From Neolewinella aquimaris (GTDB lineage: Bacteria; Bacteroidota; Bacteroidia; Chitinophagales; Saprospiraceae): a stretch of DNA of 64,000 nucleotides. Below, one piece after another: positions 1-8,515 of the stretch. Position 1 is the stretch's first letter, and the number at the start of each line of letters is the position of its first letter. Position numbers and translations under genes: made by a program. The notes under the pieces are model-generated. The model saw nothing but the letters and a program-made list of their open reading frames with translations. It did no database searches and had not been told where the DNA came from. The stretch covers positions 372,001 to 436,000 of the forward strand of contig NZ_JACIFF010000001.1 of the NCBI RefSeq assembly GCF_014197245.1, read 5' to 3'.

Positions 1-298
1 CGAAGAGGTCATTGATGGAGGCGGTAAGTTCTTCCGGCACCTCGGCGAAGAGTTCCTGAATGATGGCCGTGGTCGACTGATGGATGTCGTGCAATTTTTG
101 CCGGGCTTCATCCGGTTTTCCGTGCCAGTAGGCGTGGGCGACTTCTTCCAGCGCATTGGTGGTTTTTCCCATGGCCGACACGACGATCACCAGTGAATCA
201 CCGGCGAAGGGTTGAAGAATTTCGCCTACGTGGCGTATGGCGCTGGCATCCTTTAGGGAAGCACCTCCGAATTTGAATACATTTACCTTCTTCTGCAT
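1..298 (-). CDS. lysC: Aspartate kinase, N-terminal fragment (cut by window edge)
   Basis: This is the N-terminal 99 residues of an amino-acid kinase fold protein, read on the minus strand from ATG at 298; the rest lies beyond the window. The start has the hallmark aspartokinase nucleotide-binding strand KFGGASL at residues 9-15, followed by an Ala/Ile-rich helix and the IVVSAMGKTTN stretch. Aspartokinase phosphorylates aspartate, the first step towards lysine/diaminopimelate, threonine and methionine. A TACCTTTG -7 box ends only 7 nt before the ATG. Whether the full protein is monofunctional or fused to homoserine dehydrogenase cannot be seen. Confidence 0.85.
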   Translation of the reverse strand, partial: MQKKVNVFKFGGASLKDASAIRHVGEILQPFAGDSLVIVVSAMGKTTNALEEVAHAYWHGKPDEARQKLHDIHQSTTAIIQELFAEVPEELTASINDLF

Positions 299-305
299 AA
301 TCGCG

Positions 306-313
306 CAAAGGTA
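306..313 (-). promoter_or_regulatory. Bacteroidota -7 box upstream of aspartate kinase
   Basis: On the minus strand the sequence reads TACCTTTG, a perfect match to the Bacteroidota TAnnTTTG -7 element. It ends 7 nt before the ATG at 298, so the transcript would be leaderless or nearly so. No clear -33 element was identified. Confidence 0.55.
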
Positions 314-353
314 ACTTTACTGACTTTTTATTGGGAAACGTACGCACCGATTT

Positions 354-857
354 ATGAGCACCACCGACAAACCGTTCATCGCAGCCTCCATTCACTTCTT
401 ACACTGGAACGTGGAACGGATTGCCGCTTGCCTCAACGAACTGACCGAAGAAGAAGTCTGGCAACGCCCAAATGACAATTCCAACAGCGTAGGCAATCAA
501 CTCCTCCATTTACGCGGGAACATTCGGCAGTGGATACTCACCGGACTGGGTGGAGTGGCGGACGAACGGCAGCGCGACGAGGAGTTCTCCGCATCGGGAG
601 GAATTGATAAGACCGAACTGTATAAACAGTTGACCGAGACCGTTAATGAGGCCGTCGATATCATCAGAAATTTACCCTCACACCACCTTATAGAAGAGCG
701 CCCCGTACAGGCCTTCGTCCACGACGGGACCTTTATCATTCTGCACGTCGTGGAGCACCTAAGCTACCATACCGGGCAGATCATCTTCTGGACCAAATTG
801 GTAAAGGATAAGGACCTTAAGTTGTACGGCGACACGAATTTGAACCAAACCAACTAG
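354..857 (+). CDS. DinB-like / DUF1572-type putative metal-binding protein
   Basis: A 167-residue protein of the DinB/YfiT-like four-helix fold. Helix 2 carries LLHLRGN (His52) and the C-terminal helix carries HVVEHLSYHTGQI (His131, His135, His139); His52, His135 and His139 fit the usual metal-binding His triad. Family members include bacillithiol or mycothiol-dependent transferases, but most, including this subgroup, have no known reaction. It is divergent from the aspartate kinase and is followed at 928 by an Fe-S protein gene, with no evident functional link. The ATG at 354 gives a normal family length. Confidence 0.7.
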   Translation: MSTTDKPFIAASIHFLHWNVERIAACLNELTEEEVWQRPNDNSNSVGNQLLHLRGNIRQWILTGLGGVADERQRDEEFSASGGIDKTELYKQLTETVNEAVDIIRNLPSHHLIEERPVQAFVHDGTFIILHVVEHLSYHTGQIIFWTKLVKDKDLKLYGDTNLNQTN

Positions 858-927
858 CTCCCGACCATCAGCGAAAATTCGCTGGCTTTCTTTGGACCGC
901 CCGGCCCCACCATTTACCTTTACCGGT

Positions 928-2271
928 ATGGTACAGTCGATCGTTTTTGCGGTGGTGGCCCTGCTGGCACTGGGTTTCGCATACTTCCAGTTTAGCAAGG
1001 TTTGGGCAAACGTAATGTTGGGTAAGGCGGAAGAGGTAAGTGGGCCGACGGGTGAGCGGTGGAAGAACATGTTGCTGGTCGCCTTCGGGCAGAAGAAGAT
1101 GTTCAAGCGGATCATTCCGGCCGTGTTGCACCTTATGCTTTACGTAGCCTTCGTCTTTACTCAGATCGAACTGATCGAGATCTTCATTGACGGAATCTTT
1201 GGGGTGCACCGCTGGTTCTTGGGTCCGCTGGGGGGGATGTATAACTTTATCATCAGCACCATCGAACTGCTGAGCATTCTTGCCTTTGTGGCTACGGTCA
1301 TCTTTCTGGTTCGGCGCAACGTGCTGTTCATCCCCCGTTTCCACAAGCCCGAAATGCAGGGATGGCCGAAACTGGACGCGAACCTGATCCTGGTCTTCGA
1401 GCTTATCCTACTGGCCTGCATCTTCACCATGAACGGTACCGACGTCGTGCTGCAGGATCAGGACCCGGACCACTACCGCGCTACCAATTTCGCCGTCAGC
1501 GGCTTCCTTGGCCCGGTGATTTTCGGAAGCTTTGACGCATCAACCCTTTACGTGCTGGAGCGAGTAGGGTGGTGGGGACACATCATGATGGTCTTCGTCT
1601 TCCTGAACTACCTGCCGAAGTCCAAGCACCTGCACATCCTGCTGGCCTTCCCCAACACCTACTTCGCCCGCCTCAAACCGAAGGGGCAAATGATCAACAT
1701 GCCGGAGATCATGAACGAGGTGAAATCCATGATGGGCCTCGGCGATCCCAACGCCCCCGAGCCCGACATGAACGCGGAGCTACCCGAATTCGGCGCCGAC
1801 GACGTAACCGAAATGAGCTGGATCGATGTACTGGGCGCTTACTCCTGCACCGAATGCGGTCGCTGCACCGCCGTCTGTCCCGCCAACATCACCGGCAAAA
1901 AGCTGAGCCCCCGCAAGATCGTCATGAACGTCCGCGACCGCGCGGAAGAAATCGGCGACAAGATCCGCTCCGGCAACACCGAGTACGCCGAACACGCCGA
2001 CCAGCCCCTCAGCCGCACCAATTTCCAGGACGGCCGCAACCTCTGGGACTACATCACCCGGGAGGAAATTCACGCCTGTACCACCTGCAACGCCTGCGTG
2101 GAAGCCTGTCCCATTCTCATCAATCCCCTGGAAATGATCAATAAGCTTCGCCGTCACGAAATCCTCACCGAAGCAGCCGGTCCCTCTGATTGGCGCCCCC
2201 TCTTCAACAGCATCGAGAACCAGCAGCGGGCGTGGAGCGTGGGAGGATCAAGGATGGATTGGGTGGAGTAG
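928..2271 (+). CDS. Membrane-anchored (Fe-S)-binding oxidoreductase subunit
   Basis: A 447-residue protein with several N-terminal hydrophobic segments (about residues 1-235) followed by a cytoplasmic domain with two 4Fe-4S motifs: CTECGRCTAVCP from about residue 307 and CTTCNACVEACP from about 384. This matches the HdrC/GlpC-type ferredoxin modules fused to a NarI-like membrane anchor that are common in Bacteroidota, where they work with a CCG-domain protein, here the gene at 2836. The electron donor and acceptor are not known. I chose ATG at 928 rather than the in-frame TTG at 892 because the hydrophobic segment starts straight after it. A TACCTTTA box (915-922) lies just upstream. The partner gene is separated by an inserted four-helix-bundle gene. 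Confidence 0.8.
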   Translation: MVQSIVFAVVALLALGFAYFQFSKVWANVMLGKAEEVSGPTGERWKNMLLVAFGQKKMFKRIIPAVLHLMLYVAFVFTQIELIEIFIDGIFGVHRWFLGPLGGMYNFIISTIELLSILAFVATVIFLVRRNVLFIPRFHKPEMQGWPKLDANLILVFELILLACIFTMNGTDVVLQDQDPDHYRATNFAVSGFLGPVIFGSFDASTLYVLERVGWWGHIMMVFVFLNYLPKSKHLHILLAFPNTYFARLKPKGQMINMPEIMNEVKSMMGLGDPNAPEPDMNAELPEFGADDVTEMSWIDVLGAYSCTECGRCTAVCPANITGKKLSPRKIVMNVRDRAEEIGDKIRSGNTEYAEHADQPLSRTNFQDGRNLWDYITREEIHACTTCNACVEACPILINPLEMINKLRRHEILTEAAGPSDWRPLFNSIENQQRAWSVGGSRMDWVE

Positions 2272-2336
2272 GTTGGTGAATTGTTGAGTTGGTGAATTGC
2301 AGGTGTTGCGTGGTTACATTGCTAAATTGAGGAGAG
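2272..2336 (+). repeat. Left flank of four-helix-bundle insertion (TTGGTGAATTG repeats)
   Basis: The tract contains the direct repeat GTTGGTGAATTG twice within about 30 nt. Its sequence is similar to the reverse complement of the tract after the four-helix-bundle gene (2766-2835), so the two flanks form an imperfect, low-complexity inverted repeat around that gene. Confidence 0.5.
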
Positions 2337-2765
2337 ATGGATGACTTTGAAGAGATAAGAAGTTTGTTGATGGAACCCGCTAAGGAATATGGAGAGGGAC
2401 GCACCTCCAGCAGGGAGTTTGCCATTGAACTAAAACGGCGGACGAAGGAGGCTGCAATTCGCTTGGTTAATTTTATGGAGAGGACGGGCAAGAGTCCTGC
2501 GTTGAGCGTGGTGAGGTACCAACTATTAAAATCAGGAACCTCCGTAGCGGCAAACTACCGCGCAGCATGCCGAGCACGTTCAAAAAAGGAATGGTACGCT
2601 AAGATGTGTATTGTGGTCGAAGAATGTGACGAAACGGTTTTTTGGCTCGAAGTACTTATGGAAAGCGAAATCCGAGTAAATGAAACCGAAGTGCGTGTAT
2701 TGGGCAAAGAATATCAAACCCTCCTACAAATATTTGCCAAAGCAAGAGCAACCGCCAAAGTTTAA
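2337..2765 (+). CDS. Four-helix-bundle protein (23S rRNA intervening-sequence protein family)
   Basis: A 142-residue, all-helical, basic protein of the S23/IVP four-helix-bundle family. Typical features are the stretch FAIELKRRTKEAAIRLVNF, the GTSVAANYRAACRA block in the middle, and KEWYAKMCIVVEECDETVFWL. Members were first described inside intervening sequences of bacterial 23S rRNA; related proteins act as accessory factors (Avd) in diversity-generating retroelements. Function is unknown here. The gene interrupts an otherwise two-gene Fe-S/CCG oxidoreductase operon and is flanked by inverted low-complexity tracts, with lower GC than its neighbours, which suggests insertion. No reverse transcriptase gene is nearby. 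Confidence 0.8.
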   Translation: MDDFEEIRSLLMEPAKEYGEGRTSSREFAIELKRRTKEAAIRLVNFMERTGKSPALSVVRYQLLKSGTSVAANYRAACRARSKKEWYAKMCIVVEECDETVFWLEVLMESEIRVNETEVRVLGKEYQTLLQIFAKARATAKV

Positions 2766-2835
2766 CAAATAGCACAACCCAACAACTTACCAATCCAACA
2801 ACCCCACAACCCCCTCCAATCAACAACCAACCCCA
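2766..2835 (+). repeat. Right flank of four-helix-bundle insertion (CAAC-rich tract)
   Basis: A low-complexity CAAC/CCAATC-rich tract containing CCAACAACTTACCAATCC. Its reverse complement resembles the GTTGGTGAATTGTTGAGTTG tract left of the gene at 2337, so in RNA the two tracts could pair and loop out the inserted gene. Confidence 0.45.
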
Positions 2836-3618
2836 ATGACCGTACAAACAATGGCCCAACTCGCCGCCGAAGACCGCCAGCCCGAAATCCTCTTCTGGGT
2901 AGGCTGCGCGGGTTCCTTCGACGATCGGGCCCAAAAAGTGACGCGCGCCTTTGCCGAAATTCTAAACGCAGCGGGGATCGACTTTGCCGTGCTGGGAGAT
3001 GAGGAAGCCTGTACCGGGGATCCCGCCCGCCGGGCCGGCAACGAGTTTCTGTACCAGATGGTGGCGCTGCAGAATATCGAGACGCTGAACATGTACGGCG
3101 TAAAGAAGATGGTCACGGCCTGTCCGCATTGCTTTAACACGATCAAGAACGAGTACCCGGCACTGGGGGGGCACTACGATATCGTACACCACACCCAGTT
3201 GCTGCAGCAGTTGATCGACGAGGGACGGATCAAGATGACCGAAGGAGGAGCGTTCAAGGGGAAACGGATCACTTACCACGACAGCTGTTACCTCGGGCGG
3301 GCGAACGGAATTTACGAAGCGCCCCGGGCGGTACTAGAGTCGATCGACGGGCAACTTGTGGAAATGAAACGCAGTCGCCAAAACGGCCTGTGCTGTGGCG
3401 CGGGCGGAGCGCAGATGTGGAAGGAAGACGAACCCGGCGACAAGCGCGTCAACGTGGAACGTACCGATGAAGCACTGAGTCTTAACGCCGACGTGATCGC
3501 CGTTAACTGCCCCTTCTGCCTCACCATGATGACCGACGGCGTTGCCGCCCGCGAAAAGCAGGGACAGGTGATGGTCTACGACCTCAGCGAACTGATCGTA
3601 AGCGAGTTAGCCCGCTAA
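2836..3618 (+). CDS. CCG-domain (Fe-S)-binding protein, HdrB/GlpC-like
   Basis: A 260-residue cytosolic protein with two cysteine-rich CCG-type domains. The first has GCAGSFDDR near the start and ACPHCFNTIKNEYP near residue 100; the second has YHDSCYLGR, then LCCGAGGAQMWKE (first Cys about residue 186) and a closing NCPFC. Such domains bind non-cubane or 4Fe-4S clusters in heterodisulfide reductase HdrB, glycolate oxidase GlcF and lactate utilisation LutA. It is almost certainly the partner of the membrane Fe-S protein at 928. The substrate is unknown. ATG at 2836 is the first start after the repeat tract; ATG at 2851 is also possible. Confidence 0.8.
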   Translation: MTVQTMAQLAAEDRQPEILFWVGCAGSFDDRAQKVTRAFAEILNAAGIDFAVLGDEEACTGDPARRAGNEFLYQMVALQNIETLNMYGVKKMVTACPHCFNTIKNEYPALGGHYDIVHHTQLLQQLIDEGRIKMTEGGAFKGKRITYHDSCYLGRANGIYEAPRAVLESIDGQLVEMKRSRQNGLCCGAGGAQMWKEDEPGDKRVNVERTDEALSLNADVIAVNCPFCLTMMTDGVAAREKQGQVMVYDLSELIVSELAR

Positions 3619-3625
3619 CCATACA

Positions 3626-3662
3626 TAAAAAACCGGCGACGGACACTAGGTCCGCCGCCGGT
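3626..3662 (-). terminator. Rho-independent terminator of typA
   Basis: Arms 3632-3644 and 3650-3662 form a 13-bp stem with one mismatch and the loop ACTAG. On the minus strand the hairpin is followed by TTTTTT, so it is a proper intrinsic terminator for typA. On the plus strand the U-run is weaker, but it may also serve the convergent CCG-domain gene. Confidence 0.75.
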
Positions 3663-3682
3663 CTTTAGCGGGCGATCTGTAG

Positions 3683-5488
3683 TTAGAACAGAATTTTCTC
3701 ACCGCGCTTACGCTCGGCTTCGCGGAGCAGGGTCTTGCGCAGGCGCAGGCTCTCGGGAGTAACCTCTACGTACTCGTCGGCCTGAATGTATTCGAGGGCT
3801 TCTTCAAGAGAGAACTTACGGGGTGGGATCAGGCGGGCCTTATCGTCGTTACCGGAGGAGCGCATGTTGGTGAGCTTCTTGGTTTTGGTCACGTTGATCA
3901 CCAGGTCGACCGAGCGGCTGTTTTCACCGATAACCTGTCCTTCGTAAATCTCCTCGTTCGCGTCGATGAAGAAGCGACCGCGGTCCTGCAGGTTGTTGAT
4001 GGAGTAGGGGATGGCCTTGCCGTTCTCCATGGAGATCAGCGAACCGTTGAGGCGACCGGGAATCTCGCCCTTGTGGGGCTGAAACTCCTTGAAACGGTGC
4101 GTCATGATGGCCTCACCCTGGGTGGCGGTCAGCATGTTGGACCGCAGGCCGATGATGCCGCGACTGGGGATCTCGAATTCGAGGACTACGCGTTCGCCCT
4201 TCGGTGTCATGCTTAGCATCATTCCCTTGCGCTGGGTAATCATGTTGATGGCGGTGCCGGAGAGCTCGTCGGGCAGGTCGACCGTCAGTTCTTCCACGGG
4301 CTCCTGCTTCTGGCCGTCGATCTCCTTTACGATGACCTGTGGCTGACCGATCTGGAGTTCGTATCCCTCCCGGCGCATGGTTTCGATGAGTACCGAAAGG
4401 TGCATGACGCCCCGTCCGAATACGCGAAACTTATCGGCGCTTTCGGTATCCTCTACGCGCAGGGCCAGGTTACGTTCGAGCTCGGCGGTCAAGCGGTCTT
4501 TGATGTGACGGCTGGTTACGTACTTGCCTTCCTTACCGAAGAAGGGGCTGTCGTTGATGGTAAAGACCATGCTCAGCGTCGGCTCGTCGATGTCGATGGT
4601 GGGCAGCGCCTCCGGGTTCTCCCCGTCGGCGATGGTATCTCCAATCTCGAATCCTTCTACGCCGAACACGGCACAGATGTCGCCGGACTGTACTTCGTCC
4701 ACTTCCACGCGGCCGAATCCTTCATAAACGAAAAGATTACGGGCGCGTGCCTTGGTTTGAACCCCCTCGCGGCTGATCAGCGTCAACTGCTGGTTGGCCT
4801 TCAGGGTACCGCGGCTCAGTTTGCCGATGGCCATACGGCCAATGTACTTACTGAATTCAATGCTGGTGACCAGCAGCTGGGTGTTTCCTTCCTTAATCTT
4901 GGGCTCGGGTACGTGCTCGAGGATCGCGTCGAGTAGGGGCAGGATGTTTTCGGTGGGCTCGCGCCAGTCGGTGCTCATCCAGCCATTTTTGGCCGAGCCG
5001 TAGATGGTTGGGAAATTGAGCTGCTCTTCCGTAGCGTCGAGACTGAACATCAGGTCGAAGACCATCTCGTGCACTTCCTCAGGGGTACAGTTCGGCTTGT
5101 CGACCTTATTGACCACTACTAGCGGGTTGAGGCCGAGCTTAAGGGCCTTGTCCATTACAAAGCGGGTCTGGGGCATCGGGCCCTCGAAGGCGTCGACCAG
5201 CAGCAGTACGCCGTCGGCCATATTCAGGACGCGCTCCACCTCACCGCCGAAGTCCGCGTGACCGGGGGTATCGATGATGTTGATCTTCGTGCCCTTGTAC
5301 TGGATGGACACGTTCTTGGCCAGAATGGTAATTCCGCGCTCGCGCTCCTGGTCGTTGCTGTCCATGATCAGCTCACCGGGCCGCTCGTGATCGCCGAAAA
5401 GCTGGCCGGCGAGCAGCATTTTATCCACCAGGGTGGTCTTGCCGTGATCGACGTGGGCGATGATGGCGATGTTACGAATTGACTGCAT
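3683..5488 (-). CDS. typA: Translational GTPase TypA/BipA
   Basis: A 601-residue ribosome-associated GTPase. Seen directly: P-loop AHVDHGKTTLVDKML from residue 11, switch II DTPGHADF, the NKVD guanine-specificity motif, and the TypA-specific C-terminal part ending RKTLLREAERKRGEKILF. Length and architecture (GTPase, domain II, two EF-G-like domains, C-terminal domain) match full-length BipA. It assists large-subunit assembly and stress or cold adaptation. It stands alone with its own promoter (5527-5534) and terminator (3626-3662). Confidence 0.97.
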   Translation of the reverse strand: MQSIRNIAIIAHVDHGKTTLVDKMLLAGQLFGDHERPGELIMDSNDQERERGITILAKNVSIQYKGTKINIIDTPGHADFGGEVERVLNMADGVLLLVDAFEGPMPQTRFVMDKALKLGLNPLVVVNKVDKPNCTPEEVHEMVFDLMFSLDATEEQLNFPTIYGSAKNGWMSTDWREPTENILPLLDAILEHVPEPKIKEGNTQLLVTSIEFSKYIGRMAIGKLSRGTLKANQQLTLISREGVQTKARARNLFVYEGFGRVEVDEVQSGDICAVFGVEGFEIGDTIADGENPEALPTIDIDEPTLSMVFTINDSPFFGKEGKYVTSRHIKDRLTAELERNLALRVEDTESADKFRVFGRGVMHLSVLIETMRREGYELQIGQPQVIVKEIDGQKQEPVEELTVDLPDELSGTAINMITQRKGMMLSMTPKGERVVLEFEIPSRGIIGLRSNMLTATQGEAIMTHRFKEFQPHKGEIPGRLNGSLISMENGKAIPYSINNLQDRGRFFIDANEEIYEGQVIGENSRSVDLVINVTKTKKLTNMRSSGNDDKARLIPPRKFSLEEALEYIQADEYVEVTPESLRLRKTLLREAERKRGEKILF

Positions 5489-6126
5489 ACCTAAGGGTTT
5501 AGCGCGGGGGGCCGCGTTTAAGCGCGCAAAGGTACGGCTTTCCCGCTTGGCATAGCCCCTTATTGTGTTAACGGAACGTTTTCGTTCGGGCGGGGACGCA
5601 CTATTAACTGCCGCCTGGCATACGGCTGCCTTTGAAACAACACTTGTATGTTGTCACATAAAGTAGTATGTTCGTACTCGCGAATAGCATTAAATAACTT
5701 TTAATTGGTGTTTGGTAACCTAAAAACAACGCTCTATTAATCATGCCGCCGTTGGCTCGTCTGGTGCATCCCGGTAGTTTTTATCCAAGTAGGGGCCCGA
5801 CCCCTCGCACTATGCACATCACTTTATCCTAAGGAGCCGGTTGGTGTACCTTTCCCATAGCCAGCGGTGGCAGAGCATTGACCTTTCACATGGGGGTTCA
5901 GAAAGCTAAATTTCCCCACTTCGAGTAATTTTTTTGCCGGTATTCGCTGTTCTGGGTAGGCGATGTGGAGCTTGATTTTGCCGTCACATTCGAAGCACCG
6001 CTTGCACTTTCACGCCATTCATCTTGTCCCCCGGTCAAAGTTTTGGCTCATTCGGGCGGTCAGATTCAGTTTTTCATCCGCAGTGGAAAGCGCAGTTCCT
6101 GCTTAGGTTGGTACAATCAACCACCT
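5489..6126. other. Intergenic gap with no recognisable gene
   Basis: About 640 bp between divergent typA and the lipoprotein gene. Apart from the typA -7 box, I see no convincing ORF, RNA gene or repeat. The long ORF extension upstream of 6127 has no signal of coding and sits before a clear lipoprotein signal peptide. Confidence 0.5.
5527..5534 (-). promoter_or_regulatory. -7 box of typA
   Basis: The minus strand reads TACCTTTG, matching TAnnTTTG, 38 nt before the typA ATG. This gives a leader of about 30 nt. Confidence 0.55.
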
Positions 6127-6675
6127 ATGAGAACGCTACTTCATCTGACCTTGCTGTTATTTCTATTCTCCACCTGCGACGGCGGCGGCGACGACCAGGA
6201 CGGCGGCGATCTTTCCGCAGCCCGTAACCTGCAGATCGGAGAACTACAGACCCGCATCGACGGCAACATCTGGAAGGCAACCGCCTCCTTTGGTGCCCAA
6301 TCGGTAGGAGGGGGCTTCCGAACGCTATCCATCTCAGCGCTCACGGATGCCGGTCTTAGTAGCCAGAAGACCTTTTCAATCTACCTGTTCCAAACCAGTG
6401 AGGATGAAATGCTGTCCGGTCAGTACGATTACGACCCAGACTGCAGCAGCAGCCCCGGTATCCCGTGCTTGTCCGCACTATACGTAGACGAAACGAACAA
6501 CTACTTGCTAAGTGGACAAACCGCCGCAGAAATGGGTACCCTGAATATAGAATTTTACGACGGGCCGAACGGCCCGTCCGCGGCGGGTACCTTTTCCATG
6601 GTTATGGGCATTGTGGACGAAAGCGGCACCCTGGAATTTACGGACGGAAAATTCAACGTGATGATTGTGGAATGA
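6127..6675 (+). CDS. Small lipoprotein, DUF6252-like
   Basis: A 182-residue exported lipoprotein. The signal peptide MRTLLHLTLLLFLFSTC ends in a lipobox with Cys17, followed by an acidic/Gly linker (DGGGDDQDGGD). The mature part has IDGNIWKATASF near its start and GTLEFTDGKFNVMIVE at its end, a pattern seen in Bacteroidota lipoproteins of the DUF6252 type (a beta-rich domain beginning 'IDG.W.A' and ending 'I..GKFN'). No enzymatic motif is visible. I chose ATG at 6127 because it begins the signal peptide; the ORF runs open to 5965. Confidence 0.7.
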   Translation: MRTLLHLTLLLFLFSTCDGGGDDQDGGDLSAARNLQIGELQTRIDGNIWKATASFGAQSVGGGFRTLSISALTDAGLSSQKTFSIYLFQTSEDEMLSGQYDYDPDCSSSPGIPCLSALYVDETNNYLLSGQTAAEMGTLNIEFYDGPNGPSAAGTFSMVMGIVDESGTLEFTDGKFNVMIVE

Positions 6676-6692
6676 GGTGCCGTCCGTCCCCG

Positions 6693-6731
6693 CCGGGAGG
6701 AAACAGCCGTGCCAGCCGGACTTCCTGCCGG
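6693..6731 (+). terminator. Possible hairpin terminator after the lipoprotein gene
   Basis: CCGGGAGGAA (6693-6702) and TTCCTGCCGG (6722-6731) pair at 9 of 10 positions around a 19-nt loop, 18 nt after the lipoprotein stop codon. There is no following U-run, so it is only a weak terminator candidate. Confidence 0.3.
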
Positions 6732-6880
6732 TGAATGTGCAGTAACGACTTTAACCTTCCCCTAATAAACGCTCCGGCTGCTCACCCGTTAGCTTGGCAT
6801 TCAGTGTGAACCCTGCTCCCGCGGCCCCGCCACAACCGAACGACGGGGGGGAAGTGTTTACCTTGCGCCAAAATAACCAA

Positions 6881-8515
6881 ATGATGAAACAGCTTTTTTT
6901 TCTGCTTGCACTTTCGTGTGCGGTAACCCTCGGTGCCCAGGAAGCTGGAACCCCCAACAACTGGTGGGAACTCGACCGCACGGACAATACCTTTCCCGGT
7001 GTGAGTGCAGCGAAGGCCAACGCCTACCTCGAAGGTAAGAAAGCGGAAACAGTGGTGGTCGCCGTCATCGATTCCGGCGTCGACATCGAGCACGAAGACC
7101 TGAAGGACGTCATCTGGACCAATCCCAACGAAATCCCCGGAAACGGCATCGACGACGACAACAACGGCTACGTCGACGACATCCATGGCTGGAATTTCAT
7201 CGGTGGTGCCGACGGCCGCAACGTCAACTACGAAAACCTGGAAGTGGTACGGATGTACAACAAACTTCACGCCAAGTACAACAACCGCAACCGGGACGGA
7301 CTGAGCAAGAAGGAGAAAAAAGAGTACGACGCCTACCTCCAGTACAAGGAGGAGATTGAGGCGAAGGAAGCCGAGCTCGGGCCCACCGCGGAGCAGTTTA
7401 CGATGATCAAGGGCGCACTAGATCAGGTGCTTGCCAAAATGGGCAAGTCTGCCGACGAGGTCACTTCCGACGACATCGCTGCGTACAAGGGCGACGACCA
7501 AATCACCATGATCGTCAAGAACATCGTAGCCAACACCGCGGCTAATGGTGGAAGCTTTGCCGATCTGTACAACCAGTTCGAACAGGGCACCGAATACTTC
7601 GACGGCCAAATAAAGTACAACTACAACACAGACTTCGACGCCCGCGAGATCGTCGGCGATAACCCGGAGAACCTCGACGAGCGGTATTACGGCAACAGCG
7701 ACGTAGAAGGACCCGATGCGGCCCACGGCACCCACGTAGCGGGCATCATTGCCGGAGTACGTGACAACGGCATCGGCGTGAACGGAGTAGGCGGACCGAA
7801 CGTGCGCATCATGAGCATCCGTACCGTACCCAACGGCGACGAGCGGGACAAGGACGTGGCCAACGCCATCCGGTACGCGGTCGATAACGGAGCAAAGGTG
7901 ATCAACATGAGCTTCGGCAAGGGCATCAGCCCCTACAAAAGGGAGGTCGACGCGGCCATGAAGTACGCCGAGAAGCGCGACGTACTGATGGTACACGCCG
8001 CCGGCAACGACGGTAAACTGCTTACCCTGGCTAACAACTACCCCAACGATACCTACGACGGCAAAAAGCGCAGCAGCAAGACATGGATCGAAGTGGGGGC
8101 CGCCAGCAGCGACTACGGCGACCAACTCGCCGCCGGCTTCTCCAACTACAACAAAAAGTACGTAGACGTATTCGCCCCCGGTGCCCAGATCTATTCGACG
8201 ATCCCTGATGACCAGTACGCCAAATTTGACGGCACCTCCATGGCCGCACCGATGGTGGCGGGAGTTGCCGCCCTGGTACGCAGTTACTTCCCCGACCTGA
8301 AGGCGAAACAAGTGAAAGAGATCATCGAGGAAAGCGCCCTGCCCGTCAACCTGGAAGTAATCAAGCCCGGATCGGAAAACGAGAAGATCAAATTTTCGGA
8401 ATTATCCGCTACCGGTGGCTTAGCCAACGCCTACACCGCCGTCCGTCTTGCCGAGCGCACCAAGGGCAAGAACCGCCGTGCCCCCGAGCGCGATGCCAGT
8501 CTGATGAACTATTAA
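6881..8515 (+). CDS. Secreted S8 family peptidase (subtilase) with a large insertion
   Basis: A 544-residue serine protease with signal peptide [20 protein letters not shown]. The catalytic triad is visible: Asp64 in VAVIDSGVD, His282 in HGTHVAG, and Ser453 in GTSMAAP. About 218 residues separate Asp from His, far more than the few dozen usual in subtilisins; the extra part is a charged helical segment ([20 protein letters not shown] region). There is no C-terminal type IX secretion sorting domain, so it probably stays in the periplasm. Its stop codon overlaps the selD start (TAATG). A TACCTTGC sequence about 20 nt upstream resembles a -7 box. ATG at 6881 begins the signal peptide; the ORF track extends upstream without one. 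Confidence 0.88.
   Translation: MMKQLFFLLALSCAVTLGAQEAGTPNNWWELDRTDNTFPGVSAAKANAYLEGKKAETVVVAVIDSGVDIEHEDLKDVIWTNPNEIPGNGIDDDNNGYVDDIHGWNFIGGADGRNVNYENLEVVRMYNKLHAKYNNRNRDGLSKKEKKEYDAYLQYKEEIEAKEAELGPTAEQFTMIKGALDQVLAKMGKSADEVTSDDIAAYKGDDQITMIVKNIVANTAANGGSFADLYNQFEQGTEYFDGQIKYNYNTDFDAREIVGDNPENLDERYYGNSDVEGPDAAHGTHVAGIIAGVRDNGIGVNGVGGPNVRIMSIRTVPNGDERDKDVANAIRYAVDNGAKVINMSFGKGISPYKREVDAAMKYAEKRDVLMVHAAGNDGKLLTLANNYPNDTYDGKKRSSKTWIEVGAASSDYGDQLAAGFSNYNKKYVDVFAPGAQIYSTIPDDQYAKFDGTSMAAPMVAGVAALVRSYFPDLKAKQVKEIIEESALPVNLEVIKPGSENEKIKFSELSATGGLANAYTAVRLAERTKGKNRRAPERDASLMNY

Noticed and set aside
892-927. TTG start giving a 459-residue Fe-S protein
   Set aside because: ATG 928 directly precedes the first hydrophobic segment; the 12 extra residues add nothing recognisable.
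7418-8311. 297-residue minus-strand ORF within the subtilase
   Set aside because: The plus frame has catalytic His and Ser motifs and ordinary codon use; the antisense reading is Val/Gly-rich and unlike any family.
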